Source: Polyangiaceae bacterium
GTDB taxonomy: Bacteria > Myxococcota_A > Polyangia > Polyangiales > Polyangiaceae
Assembly (NCBI GenBank): GCA_020633235.1
Contig: JACKEA010000004.1
Location: forward strand, 806,001 to 870,000
Direction of reading: 5' to 3'
DNA length: 64,000 nucleotides
Positions 53,165 to 61,796 of this stretch are shown here, piece after piece. Within the stretch, counting starts at the first letter, position 1. Each line of letters begins with the position of its first letter. The notes under the pieces were generated by a model, which did no database searches, was not told the DNA's origin, and saw only the letters and a list, made by a program, of their open reading frames with translations. Position numbers and translations under genes: made by a program.

Positions 53165-54322
53165 ATGAACGCAATCGTTCGCGGGACCCTCGTGCTGGGC
53201 TTCGTGCTGCTGGCTTCGGCCTGCGGAGGTGGTGACGACGCCTCCTCCAGCGGCAGCGACCCCAAGGCGAAGTACGGCCCGACCTCCCGCGATACCGTTT
53301 CGAGCTATTTGCGCACGAGTCAGAGCGAGACCGTGAGCATCGAGACCCGCGTGGTGGGCGAGAAGACCATCGCGGGCAAGAGCTACTGGCGCGCTCGGAT
53401 CGGGACCTTCAGCTCGGCTCCCAGTGGGGCCGAGGCTTGGCTCACGCAGCCGAATCCCGACACCCTGGTGGTCGCGGGAGGGGAATTCTACTCCCAGAAC
53501 CTGCTGCCGAATCCGACGGCGGGAGAGCCCTCCGCCACGGTGGAGCTCGAAACGCCCGTCACCGTGAAGCTGGCACCGCCGCTCGGCACGCCGCAGAGCC
53601 TGACGCTGTCGACCACCATCACGGTGTTGGGGCAGCCCCTGGCCGTCGACCTGACCGGCAGCTACACGATGACCAGCGACGACGAGACGGTCGAGACACT
53701 GGCCGGCACGCTGTACGGATGTCGCAAGCTCACGGGGAGCGCGTCCACCACCAACACTACCCTCGCGGGGCTCTTGGGCGACGACACGATCAGCGGTGAG
53801 GTTTGGTACCACCCGGCGCTGGGGGTGTTGAAGGCCACGGTGACGCTGCCGGGCAAGGGCAGCTACGACTTCGACTTCTACGGCACCCAGGAGATGGGCG
53901 CGGCCGCGTCGGGCAGCAATCGGATCCAGGCGATGGGCCTGTTGAAGACGAACGAGACATTTCGCTTGGACACCTTCGACGTGAACGGAGCGCTCGACGC
54001 CGACAAGAACACCCACGCGAAGATGCTCTTGGAGGTGCGCTTCGCGGACGAGGCCCGGGCGAAGAGCAGCGACACGCCGCCGGTGGAGACCGAGATGGGC
54101 ACCGCTCTCGGCATCTATCCCCATCAGCTCACGAGCTCACCGGTGAGCTTCTTTCACCCCGAGGAGAACGGTCGGGGCCTGACGTTCTGGATCGCCTACG
54201 TGGATCAGGCGGCGAAGAACGAGCCCAACGACACCGCGTACCACGTGGAGGTCACGGTTCCGGACTACGGCTCGAGCGCCGTGCGGTTCACCAGTCGCAT
54301 CGTGTACACGCTGGCGAAGTGA
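53165..54322 (+). CDS. Predicted lipoprotein of unknown function
   Basis: A 385-residue protein with signal MNAIVRGTLVLGFVLLASAC (lipobox LASAC) and a GGGDDASSS spacer. The mature part is beta-rich throughout, with Asn/Thr/Ser-rich strands (VTVKLAPPLGTPQSLTLSTT, LKATVTLPGKGSYDFDFYG, YHVEVTVPDYGSSAVRFTS). No domain is recognised. The stop TGA abuts the stop of the convergent gene, giving the shared palindrome TGATCA at 54320-54325. Confidence 0.75.
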   Translation: MNAIVRGTLVLGFVLLASACGGGDDASSSGSDPKAKYGPTSRDTVSSYLRTSQSETVSIETRVVGEKTIAGKSYWRARIGTFSSAPSGAEAWLTQPNPDTLVVAGGEFYSQNLLPNPTAGEPSATVELETPVTVKLAPPLGTPQSLTLSTTITVLGQPLAVDLTGSYTMTSDDETVETLAGTLYGCRKLTGSASTTNTTLAGLLGDDTISGEVWYHPALGVLKATVTLPGKGSYDFDFYGTQEMGAAASGSNRIQAMGLLKTNETFRLDTFDVNGALDADKNTHAKMLLEVRFADEARAKSSDTPPVETEMGTALGIYPHQLTSSPVSFFHPEENGRGLTFWIAYVDQAAKNEPNDTAYHVEVTVPDYGSSAVRFTSRIVYTLAK

Positions 54323-54871
54323 TCAGGGAGGCGGCGGCGGCTCGCTCTTGCGCAGGGTGCGCAGGGCGGCCGCCGCGACGGCCTTGACCACCGGGCGAGC
54401 ATTGTCGGCGGTGGGATCCATCACGCACGCGGGGGGCTTGCCCGTGAGGGTCTCCCATTCCATCGCCAGCGCGGGACCACCGTAGATGCCCGTGGGGATG
54501 CCCTTGCGCGGCCCAAGGATGCGTTCGAGACGCTCCACCGCCGAGCTCGAGTAGTGGGTGCCCTGGGTCAGCGCGTCGGTCAGCACCAGCGCGTCGGCCG
54601 CGGGGATCGACTGGCCGAGGCGCGCGCCGGCGGCGCCGTCGCCGCTCCAGGGATCTACGGGATAAGCTTCGAAGGCGATGGTGGTGGCGTAGCCCTGGAA
54701 CGCACCGAGATGCATTTCCCCCGCCTCCAGGCTCAGCGCTTCCAGGAAAGCCTCGCTCGCGCCGCCCATCACCAGCACCGTGAGCTTCAGCGCGCGAGCT
54801 TCTTCGTCCAGCTTGACCATGACCCCTGTGGGATAATTGTAGGCCGGCTCCCCCACAGGGGGGCGCTTCAT
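54323..54871 (-). CDS. Unrecognised 182-residue protein, GTPase-fold-like pattern without P-loop
   Basis: A cytoplasmic protein starting MKRPPVGEPAYNYPTG. Strands and loops run in an order reminiscent of a Ras-like fold (LKLTVLVMGGASEAFLEALS, FEAYPVDPWSGDGA, AADALVLTDAL, GIPTGIYGGPAL), but GxxxxGK[ST] is absent, so nucleotide binding is doubtful. This comparison is weak. It lies 16 bases after the SDR gene and completes a three-gene operon with the acyltransferase. TTG 54877 is a possible earlier start. Confidence 0.65.
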   Translation of the reverse strand: MKRPPVGEPAYNYPTGVMVKLDEEARALKLTVLVMGGASEAFLEALSLEAGEMHLGAFQGYATTIAFEAYPVDPWSGDGAAGARLGQSIPAADALVLTDALTQGTHYSSSAVERLERILGPRKGIPTGIYGGPALAMEWETLTGKPPACVMDPTADNARPVVKAVAAAALRTLRKSEPPPPP

Positions 54872-54887
54872 CGACAAGGGCGCAGAA

Positions 54888-55805
54888 TCACCCGGGTTTC
54901 CTCAGAGAACGGAGCGTGTCACCGAGTCCATGGCGCAGCGAAAAGCCGGTCTTGGCCACGAAGGCGCCGCCGTCCACAGTGCAGGGATACTTGAGGTAGT
55001 CGATGGCGCCCCGCGGCACGCTGGCGAAGCCGAGGCGCCCGCCCAGCCAACGAATCAGAGGCTCGGGGACGGGCACGCGTGCGGCTCCCGACTCCTCCAC
55101 GATCACGTGGAGCGGAACCGTGTCCGGCCCCGCCACGTTGAACACTCCGCGGAGCCCCGGAGCGAGGGCGAGCTCGAGGGCGTGGGAGAGATCGTCTTCG
55201 TGGATCACTTGGTACGGCGGGTCGAAACCCGCGACGGTGAAGACGCGCTCCTGGGACAGGTAGTGACAGAACAGGTTCTTCACCGTGGGGCCCACCACGT
55301 TGACCGGCCTCAACACCACGACTTCGAGCTCCGGGTGGCGCCACAGCTGGCCCGAGGCGTACAGGTCGGCAGCGACCAGATCCTGGATCTCCGGATAGGT
55401 GCGGCCGGCAGATGGAGGATGCTCCTCGGTGAGGAACTGCGGTTGGTCCGGCAGAGCGCCGTACACCGTGTGGCGGCTGGGAAACACCAGCTTCCGGACG
55501 CCGGCGCTCCGAGCGACCTCGAACACGCGCACGGTGCCTTCGAAGTTCACGCGGTGACGTTCTGCGGCGTCGGCCTGCAGGCGGTGCAAGCGTGCGAGGT
55601 GCACCAGGGCGTCGGGCTTCACCTTGCGTAGAGCGTCCTCGAAGCCGCGCTTTCTCACGTCCGCCCGGTGGTAGATGACGCCGTCGAGCACCGCCGTGGG
55701 CGCTGCCCGGTCCACCACGTGCACTTCGTGGCCGCCGGCGAGGAGCCGAGCCGCGAGCAGGCGCCCGCTGGCGCCCGCACCGCCGGTGATGACGACGCGG
55801 CTCAT
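54888..55805 (-). CDS. NAD-dependent epimerase/dehydratase (extended SDR)
   Basis: A 305-residue extended SDR protein. VVITGGAGASGRLLAARLLA binds NAD(P); HRADVRKRGFEDAL and ALVHLARLHRLQ are the next cofactor contacts. A classic YxxxK is not evident: the region around VFPSRHTVYGALPDQ supplies a Tyr but the usual Lys is missing, so activity may be altered. VVLRPVNVVGPTVKN fits the family. It overlaps the acyltransferase gene by four bases. A role in modifying a lipid head group or cell-surface sugar is an inference from context. Confidence 0.85.
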   Translation of the reverse strand: MSRVVITGGAGASGRLLAARLLAGGHEVHVVDRAAPTAVLDGVIYHRADVRKRGFEDALRKVKPDALVHLARLHRLQADAAERHRVNFEGTVRVFEVARSAGVRKLVFPSRHTVYGALPDQPQFLTEEHPPSAGRTYPEIQDLVAADLYASGQLWRHPELEVVVLRPVNVVGPTVKNLFCHYLSQERVFTVAGFDPPYQVIHEDDLSHALELALAPGLRGVFNVAGPDTVPLHVIVEESGAARVPVPEPLIRWLGGRLGFASVPRGAIDYLKYPCTVDGGAFVAKTGFSLRHGLGDTLRSLRKPG

Positions 55806-56647
55806 GTGAAGAACACGCCCTTCCGTTGGCCGAGCCCGCGGTCGATCAGCGTGCGGACGGCGTCCTCCACCTGTGCGACGTAGCCCGCCACCACGTCGTC
55901 TTCCTCGGTGCCCGTCCCTTCGAAATGCAGTGGCTCACCGAACCAGATGTGGACCTTGGCGGGCAGCGGTAGCGGAAGCAGCGTGGGAGTGAGGGGCGCG
56001 TAGGGCATGCCGAGGAGCCGGGCGAGGGGCTCCATCCGCGAAAAGCTCGGGCACATTTCCTCGCCTCCGATGAAGCCGAAGGGGACGATCGGAGTCTGGG
56101 TCTCGAGCGCGAGCCGCATGAAGCCGTGGCCGAAGCCCATGAGCTTGTAGCGGTTCTTGAACACCTTGCCCCCGCCGCGCTCCCCTTCGGGGAACACCAG
56201 CACGGCGGCCTCGTCTTCCGAGAGCAGACGTTTGCAGTTCTGCGGAATGCCGATGAGCTGTCCCATGCGGGCCATCATCACGTTCACGAACGGGGGATTC
56301 GCGAAGAAGCGCTCGATCATGGCGCGAACGAAACGCGGTGGCTCGGCATCCAGCACGAAAGAAGCCGCGATCAGCATTCCGTCGTAGGCGAGCTGGGCGC
56401 TGTGGTTGCCGATCAACAGCACGCGCCCGGAGGGAACGTGGTCGAGGCCGTGAGCCTCCACTCGAAAATAGTGGCGGTACAGCACGCGCACCAACGCCAG
56501 GGTACGCGCGGCCGCCCTTGGGGAAGCGCCCCAACGGTCATAGCCATATTCGTTGGTCTCGATTCCCACGCCCGCCATGCGATCGTGGATCTCGTCATCC
56601 ACGAGACGATCGAGCCAGTCCTCCCATCGCCGATATGGCCGCGTCAC
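55802..56647 (-). CDS. PlsC-like acyltransferase
   Basis: A 281-residue lysophospholipid-acyltransferase-type protein. LLIGNHSAQLAYDGMLI corresponds to the NHxxxxD site, but His and Asp are six residues apart instead of four, a variant seen in a subgroup of these enzymes. VLVFPEGERGGGK is motif III, and TPIVPFGFIGGEEM is motif IV. It transfers acyl groups to a lysophospholipid or related alcohol at the inner membrane. First gene of an operon with the SDR and the unknown gene; divergent from the E1-like gene. Confidence 0.88.
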   Translation of the reverse strand: MTRPYRRWEDWLDRLVDDEIHDRMAGVGIETNEYGYDRWGASPRAAARTLALVRVLYRHYFRVEAHGLDHVPSGRVLLIGNHSAQLAYDGMLIAASFVLDAEPPRFVRAMIERFFANPPFVNVMMARMGQLIGIPQNCKRLLSEDEAAVLVFPEGERGGGKVFKNRYKLMGFGHGFMRLALETQTPIVPFGFIGGEEMCPSFSRMEPLARLLGMPYAPLTPTLLPLPLPAKVHIWFGEPLHFEGTGTEEDDVVAGYVAQVEDAVRTLIDRGLGQRKGVFFT

Positions 56648-56767
56648 GCAGCGAGCATATCAGAGGGGCATGGGGCCCACTGCCCCCACGCTCGCGCAAA
56701 CGCAGGTGTCGCCGCTCATTTCTCGACTCCACGAATGGGCGTAACCCAGTCCTTGGAGGAGGAGGGA

Positions 56768-57544
56768 ATGAACGTCGATCGCTTTCACCTGTATCGACAG
56801 ATGTTCCGCAGCCGGCGCTTCGAAGAAGCGGTGAACCGCTTGTGGCATGAAGGCTACGTGCTTGCCGAGATGCATCCGAGCCTGGGCGAGGAAGGCATTG
56901 CAGCCGGCGTCGTCGCCGCGCTGGAAGAAGGCGACGCGCTCGCCTTGGAGCATCGCTCACCGGCACCGCTCGTGATCCGCGGCGCCGATCTCTTCTCCGT
57001 GCTCGTCGAAATGCTCGGTGAGCGCGAGCCTGCCCGGCCTCGCGCTGCGGGGCCCACGGCGGTCGGGTTCGCCCTGGCAGCCGAGCGCTTGTCCCCCGGC
57101 AAGATTGCCGTCGCCTTCCTCGGCGACGGGACCATCAACCCGACGACGCTCTTGGAGAGCATGCGCCTCGCCGTCGCGGCGCGGCTTGCCGTGCTCTTCG
57201 TGGGCAAGGGTGGCGAGCTCGGTGAGCGCGCCCGCGCTGTGGGCATGGAGGTCGCAGAAGTGGACGGCAGCGACGCGGTGGCCGTTGCCGAGGCGGCTCA
57301 GGCGGCGGTGGAGCGCGCCCGCCGGGGGCTGGGGCCCAGCTTCGTCCGGGCGCATTCGGGTCGTCCCCTGGTCCGCAGCGGTCGCGCCGGCCGCCTGGCC
57401 TCGACGCCGAACCCCCGGCGCCGCGACCCGGTGAAGCGCCTTCGGCGCCAGTTGGCGCGCTACGGCACACGCCTCGACCTCCTGGAGCGCGAGGTGGAGT
57501 CGGAGATCGAGCACGTCCTCGCCCGGGCCGCTCGGGGCCGCTGA
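56768..57544 (+). CDS. Truncated E1-alpha-like (pyruvate dehydrogenase type) protein with damaged TPP motif
   Basis: A 258-residue protein that aligns by eye with 2-oxoacid dehydrogenase E1 alpha (FHLYRQMFRSRRFEEAVNRL, PSLGEEGIAAGVVAAL, EHRSPAPLVIRG). Normal E1 alpha chains are about 320-400 residues. The TPP motif starts well (AFLGD120GTINPTTLLESM), but the NN that should close it is replaced (VLFVGKGG). The C-terminal third is Arg-rich. No E1 beta, E2 or E3 gene is near. It is probably not a working dehydrogenase subunit. GGAGGAGGAGGG precedes ATG 56768, so it is well translated. Confidence 0.8.
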   Translation: MNVDRFHLYRQMFRSRRFEEAVNRLWHEGYVLAEMHPSLGEEGIAAGVVAALEEGDALALEHRSPAPLVIRGADLFSVLVEMLGEREPARPRAAGPTAVGFALAAERLSPGKIAVAFLGDGTINPTTLLESMRLAVAARLAVLFVGKGGELGERARAVGMEVAEVDGSDAVAVAEAAQAAVERARRGLGPSFVRAHSGRPLVRSGRAGRLASTPNPRRRDPVKRLRRQLARYGTRLDLLEREVESEIEHVLARAARGR

Positions 57545-57608
57545 GCCTGGATTTCGGCCGCCAACGCCCCGTCGAGCGACATAATCTGTCATGAGCTATC
57601 CTAGGGCC

Positions 57609-59372
57609 ATGGCTCGCTTGGCGAAGCTCTTCCGCGCTGCCCTGGCCCTGAGCGTTGTGCTCGTGGCCTGCTCCATCGATCGCACCGGTACGGGCGCGGG
57701 CGAAAGTGGGGGCAGTGGCGGCACCGGCGGCACGACGCCCTGCCCGGCGGGCCTCACCAAGTGTGGCGACGTGTGCGTGGACACCACGTACAACCAGCTG
57801 CACTGCGGCGCGTGCGACAACGCCTGTCCGGAGACTCAGCTGTGCGCGGGGGGGAGCTGCGTGACCAAGTGCTTCGGCGGAAGCATCCAGTGCGGCTCCT
57901 CCTGCGTCGATCCCGACATCGACCCGACCAACTGCGGTGGTTGTGGCAAGGCCTGCGCCAGCGGTCTGGTGTGCAGCGCTGGACAGTGCCAGCTGGCGTG
58001 CACGGGTGGCACTTCGCAGTGCGGGAGCAAGTGCGTCGATACGCTGTCCGACGGCAAGAACTGCGGCGCCTGTGATCATGCCTGCGCCCCGGGCACCGTG
58101 TGCAGCGCTGGGCAGTGTGCGCTCACCTGTAGCGGCGGCACCACGCAGTGCGGCAGCAAGTGCGTGGACACGCAGACGGATCCCGCGAACTGCGGCTTGT
58201 GCGATCACGCGTGCGCGACGGGCACGGTGTGCAGCACGGGGCAGTGTCAGCTCTCCTGCGGCGGCGGCAGCACGCAGTGCGGCAGCAAGTGCGTGGACAC
58301 CGCGACCGATCCGCTGAACTGCGGCGCGTGCGGCACCCAGTGTTCGGCCAACCTCGTGTGTCAGGCCGGCGGCTGCGTGCTCTCCTGCGTGGGCGGCACC
58401 ACCAAGTGCGGTAGCAAGTGCGTGGACACGCAGACGGATCCCGCGAACTGCGGCGGGTGCGGTACCCAGTGCCCGAGCGGCCAGGTGTGTCAAGCCGGCA
58501 GCTGCGCGCTTTCCTGCGTGGGCGGCACCACCAAGTGCGGCACGAAGTGCGCGGACACGCAGACGGACCCGGCGAACTGCGGAGCCTGCGGCAATGCCTG
58601 CGCCTCAGGCGAAGTCTGCTCCGGCGGCAGCTGCACGCTCTCCTGCGCGCCGCCCACCACGAACTGCGCCGGCACCTGCACCAACACCAGCTTCGATCCG
58701 AACAACTGCGGCGGCTGCGGCACCGTGTGCGCGCTCCCCAACGCCACGGAGGGCTGCCTCGGTGGCAGCTGCACCGTGGCCGCCTGCGATTCGGGCACCG
58801 GCAACTGCAACGACGTCGCCAGTGACGGTTGCGAGGCGGTATTCGCCACCGACCCGGACAACTGCGGCGGGTGCGGCAACGCCTGCGCCGCGGGGGTCTG
58901 TCTCGCGGGCCAGTGCACCACCTCCGTGAGCTACGACCTCGCCGCTCAGAACCTGACCACCGCGGGCATCGCCGGTTTCGGCTGCCCGCCGGTGCAGGCG
59001 TACTCGAGCTCCGCCACCGGCCCGACCTGGGGCTTCAGCTGGGACGACGTGCTGCCCGCCTCCGCCGTGGTGTCCAAGATCACCATCGAGATCGAGCGCT
59101 CCTCCGACTGCAACGACGGCTTCGGAGCGGAGCCCACCACCTTGAACGGCGCCAGCGCGGGCTCGGTCACGTTCTCGCCCGCCGTCTGCAACGGCTGCAG
59201 CACCACGCCCGCCACGTTCATGCTCGACCTCACGCCGAACACTGGGGACTACGTCCTCGGCGGTCAGAACACGTTGCTGTTCACCCTCACGGGGCCGAAC
59301 TTCGAGGCCATCACCGAGAATTCCGCCTGGGGCGCCGGCGCCTACGCGCGCGTGACGCTGGAGCTGCTCTAA
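57609..59372 (+). CDS. Secreted Cys-rich tandem-repeat lipoprotein
   Basis: A 587-residue predicted lipoprotein (signal MARLAKLFRAALALSVVLVAC). After a Gly/Ser linker come nine tandem units of about 43 residues with roughly eight Cys each, consensus TxCGxKCVDTxTDPxNCG then CxxxC, VCxxGxCxLxC. The last two are more divergent. The C-terminal 150 residues form a beta-sandwich-like domain (KITIEIERSSDCNDGFG, TPATFMLDLTPNTGDYVLGG). Such Cys-repeat proteins are typical of large myxobacterial genomes; the function is unknown, perhaps surface adhesion or protection. ATG 57591 is an alternative start. The stop overlaps that of the convergent gene by two bases. Confidence 0.85.
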   Translation: MARLAKLFRAALALSVVLVACSIDRTGTGAGESGGSGGTGGTTPCPAGLTKCGDVCVDTTYNQLHCGACDNACPETQLCAGGSCVTKCFGGSIQCGSSCVDPDIDPTNCGGCGKACASGLVCSAGQCQLACTGGTSQCGSKCVDTLSDGKNCGACDHACAPGTVCSAGQCALTCSGGTTQCGSKCVDTQTDPANCGLCDHACATGTVCSTGQCQLSCGGGSTQCGSKCVDTATDPLNCGACGTQCSANLVCQAGGCVLSCVGGTTKCGSKCVDTQTDPANCGGCGTQCPSGQVCQAGSCALSCVGGTTKCGTKCADTQTDPANCGACGNACASGEVCSGGSCTLSCAPPTTNCAGTCTNTSFDPNNCGGCGTVCALPNATEGCLGGSCTVAACDSGTGNCNDVASDGCEAVFATDPDNCGGCGNACAAGVCLAGQCTTSVSYDLAAQNLTTAGIAGFGCPPVQAYSSSATGPTWGFSWDDVLPASAVVSKITIEIERSSDCNDGFGAEPTTLNGASAGSVTFSPAVCNGCSTTPATFMLDLTPNTGDYVLGGQNTLLFTLTGPNFEAITENSAWGAGAYARVTLELL

Positions 59373-59887
59373 CCGCAGTCCGCGCCGTTCTTCTTGCAGT
59401 CGTCGAAGCGGCAGCGGCAGTGGACCTCTCCGCCCCCGGGCAAACGCGTGGTCCAGCCCTTCGTGGCGCAGTCGCCAAAGTCGCAACGGGTGACGCTGTC
59501 CGAGCCGTCCGGATGGCGAGTGGTCCAGCCGTGCTCCCAGCACTTGCCGAAGTCACAGCGGGTGACGCTGTCTTTTCCGTCCGGGTGGGTCGTGGTGAAG
59601 CCGTGCTCCAGGCACTTGCCGAAGTCGCAACGGGTCACGCTGCTCTTGCCCTTCGGTCCCCGTGTGGTCCAGCCATGCTCCACGCAGCTGCCGAAATCGC
59701 AGCGCGACACCAGGTCCGCGCTCCCCACCCGGGTGGTCCAGCCGAAGCCCAGGCAATCCCCGAAGTCGCAACGCCCCGACGCCAGTGTGGAGGCGACGTA
59801 GAACGGTCGTGGCGCCTCGTCCGCTGCCGCCAGCGCCGGCAACGCCAGCACCGCGACGGAGACGAGCGCGCGACGCAACAAGGGCAT
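59369..59887 (-). CDS. Secreted protein made of 24-residue RCDFGxC repeats
   Basis: A 172-residue protein with a Sec signal (MPLLRRALVSVAVLALPALA). The mature chain is almost only tandem units of about 24 residues: five copies of RCDFGxC, then EHGWTT and HPDGKDSVT-like parts, then a degenerate RCRFDDC unit. Each unit has a CxxxxC pair, a conserved GWTT, and a Gly/Asp-rich turn. The DNA is repeated too (about 72 bases). I know no named family; it could bind metal or form disulfide-closed turns. It lies tail to tail with the other Cys-repeat gene. Confidence 0.85.
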   Translation of the reverse strand: MPLLRRALVSVAVLALPALAAADEAPRPFYVASTLASGRCDFGDCLGFGWTTRVGSADLVSRCDFGSCVEHGWTTRGPKGKSSVTRCDFGKCLEHGFTTTHPDGKDSVTRCDFGKCWEHGWTTRHPDGSDSVTRCDFGDCATKGWTTRLPGGGEVHCRCRFDDCKKNGADCG

Positions 59888-59960
59888 GACGTATCTACGC
59901 TCGAGAAGAGCGTCTCGCCCCCAGTCTTTCATTTTTGTCGCTGCGCCGCGGAAACGCCCC

Positions 59961-59988
59961 GCGACGGGCATCGCGCCGCACCAACAAA
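59961..59988 (+). repeat. Copy of the dispersed intergenic motif, with a reverse partner
   Basis: GACGGGCATCGCGCCGCACC then AACAAAA. Just before it, TTTTTGTCGCTGCGCCGCGG (59934-59953) is roughly its reverse complement, so the pair could fold into one hairpin. It lies between two minus-strand genes. Confidence 0.7.
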
Positions 59989-59990
59989 AG

Positions 59991-60338
59991 TCAGTAGCAG
60001 AAGACCTCGACGGGCGGGTCGTCGAACATCGAGCTCTGACAGATGGTCGCCGTCTTGGGCGGGCAGGCGCAGGCGCAGGCGTCGATGCGCTCGACGTAGC
60101 AGCGGCCGTCGTACATCCAGTTGCAGGGCTCGGTCGAGGTGCCGGGCAAGAAGCCGGGCTGACACTGGGGCAGGGGTTCCGAACCACCCGTGAGGCCGCC
60201 GCCGACGCCCTGGTTCGGGCCGCCGGAGGTCTGACTGCCGGAGCCGCCGGAGCCGCCGCTTTCGGTCGGCCCCTCTACGCGGCCGCCGCAGGCGAGGAGG
60301 TTGGTGGCCACCAGGACGAAGATGGTTAGACGCCGCAT
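59991..60338 (-). CDS. Small Cys-rich predicted lipoprotein
   Basis: A 115-residue protein with signal MRRLTIFVLVATNLLAC (lipobox NLLAC), a Gly/Ser linker (about 20-55), and a compact Cys-rich end (CQPGFLPG, CNWMYDGRCYVERIDACACA, CPPK, CQSS, VFCY). Nine cysteines in the last 60 residues suggest disulfides. No family recognised. Same strand and orientation as the neighbouring repeat protein. Confidence 0.75.
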   Translation of the reverse strand: MRRLTIFVLVATNLLACGGRVEGPTESGGSGGSGSQTSGGPNQGVGGGLTGGSEPLPQCQPGFLPGTSTEPCNWMYDGRCYVERIDACACACPPKTATICQSSMFDDPPVEVFCY

Positions 60339-60383
60339 GCTCCATCATGGCCGCCAGCTGCCGCGGCGATCACCAAAAGCGTG

Positions 60384-61796
60384 TCAGAACGGGCGCAGGC
60401 CCAAGAACACCACGTTGACCGCGATGAACACCGGCAACAGCACGACCAGCGCCAGCACGAAGTAGCCGCCGAAGCTCGGGCACTTCACGCCCGCCGAGTC
60501 GGAGATGCTCTTGACCATGAAGTTCGGAGCGTTGCCGATGTAGGTCATCGCTCCCATGAACACCGAGCCGAGAGACAGCCCCTCGAGGATGGCGGGGTTC
60601 ACCCCGACCACGGCCCCGGCTCCGGAGTAGCCCTGGCCCTGAGCCAAGGACAGGAAGGTGAGGTACGTGGGGGCGTTGTCCAGGAAGCTCGACAGCGAGC
60701 CGGAGGCGAAGAAGAACTGCCACGGCTCGCGCACCGGCAGCTCCCCACCGCGCGCCTGCAGGATCATCAGCGCCGGAATCATCGCGGCGAAGATGCCGGC
60801 GAACAGCACTGCCACCTCGATGATGGCGTGAAACGAGAAGCCATTGGCGACGCGTGGGTTCAGCTTGGAGCCGTCCTCTTCCTTGCTCGGACCCTTCAGC
60901 GGGGCGACCTTCAGCGCGATGGCGGTGAGGGTCAGCATCGCGAGCTCGCGGAACGGGATGTAGGCCCAGAAGTGGTGGGCCGGCAGGTGCACCGACGGCA
61001 GAGCGGCGACGGAGACGACCACGCCGAGCAGCAGCGGGATGCTGCGCTTGCCGTGGATGCGGATCGGTTCCACCGCCGCGATGTCTCGTTGGATGTCCTT
61101 CTCGGCCTCGCCCGAGTACGCGATCGAGTCCCAGATGTAGAACACCGTCAGGATCAGGCCGATGGCCATGGCCCACGGCAAGAACAGGGACAAGGTCCAG
61201 AAGAACGGCACGCCCTTCAAGAAGCCGAGGAACAACGGCGGGTCGCCGATAGGCAACAGGCAGCCGCCGACGTTGGCCACCACGAAGATGAAGAACACCG
61301 GTATGTGGCGCACGTTCCTGCGCTCGCCGTTGGTGCGGAGCACCGGGCGGATGAGCAGCATGGCGGCCCCGGTGGTGCCCACGAAGTTCGCGAGCACCGC
61401 GCCCATCAGCAAGAACAGCGTGTTCACCTTGGGCGTGGCGCGGATGTCGCCGGAGATGTAGATGCCGCCGCTGATCACGAACAAGCTGAACAACAGCGTC
61501 AGGAACGAGAAGTACTCGATTCCCGTATGGAGCAGCGTTTCCGGCGCGCGGTACGCGAAGTACGCGGCGGGAAGGATGCCCGTTGCAGCGGCGACGATGC
61601 CCTTGTTCTTGTTCTCGTCCCACCAATGCCCGGCGACCAGCGGCAGGACGGCGATGCAGAGCAGCAGTAGAACGAAGGGGATCACGCTCCACAGCGGAAG
61701 ATGGTGCCCGAGCTCGCTGCCGCCTTCGTTGGCGCTGGAGATCTGGGGGGCGAGCAACGAGAGCAACGCTGCACTCGAGGTGACGATCTTCTTCAT
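60384..61796 (-). CDS. nhaD: NhaD-type Na+/H+ antiporter (ArsB/CitMHS superfamily)
   Basis: A 470-residue inner-membrane protein with about 12 hydrophobic segments. FVGTTGAAMLLIRPVLRTNG, GGCLLPIGDPPLFLGFLKG and SSFLDNAPTYLTFLSLAQG match the paired motifs of NhaD-like ion transporters. The N-terminus may be a cleaved signal or first helix (MKKIVTSSAALLSLLAP). Predicted role: sodium export at alkaline pH. ATG 61796 was preferred over upstream starts because the extension is Arg-rich and unlikely. It diverges from the hemerythrin gene. Confidence 0.87.
   Translation of the reverse strand: MKKIVTSSAALLSLLAPQISSANEGGSELGHHLPLWSVIPFVLLLLCIAVLPLVAGHWWDENKNKGIVAAATGILPAAYFAYRAPETLLHTGIEYFSFLTLLFSLFVISGGIYISGDIRATPKVNTLFLLMGAVLANFVGTTGAAMLLIRPVLRTNGERRNVRHIPVFFIFVVANVGGCLLPIGDPPLFLGFLKGVPFFWTLSLFLPWAMAIGLILTVFYIWDSIAYSGEAEKDIQRDIAAVEPIRIHGKRSIPLLLGVVVSVAALPSVHLPAHHFWAYIPFRELAMLTLTAIALKVAPLKGPSKEEDGSKLNPRVANGFSFHAIIEVAVLFAGIFAAMIPALMILQARGGELPVREPWQFFFASGSLSSFLDNAPTYLTFLSLAQGQGYSGAGAVVGVNPAILEGLSLGSVFMGAMTYIGNAPNFMVKSISDSAGVKCPSFGGYFVLALVVLLPVFIAVNVVFLGLRPF

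Noticed and set aside
57700..58930. Regular repeats of about 129 bases, considered as a CRISPR array
   Set aside because: The repeats are in frame, encode Cys-rich units, and show no constant-repeat/variable-spacer pattern.
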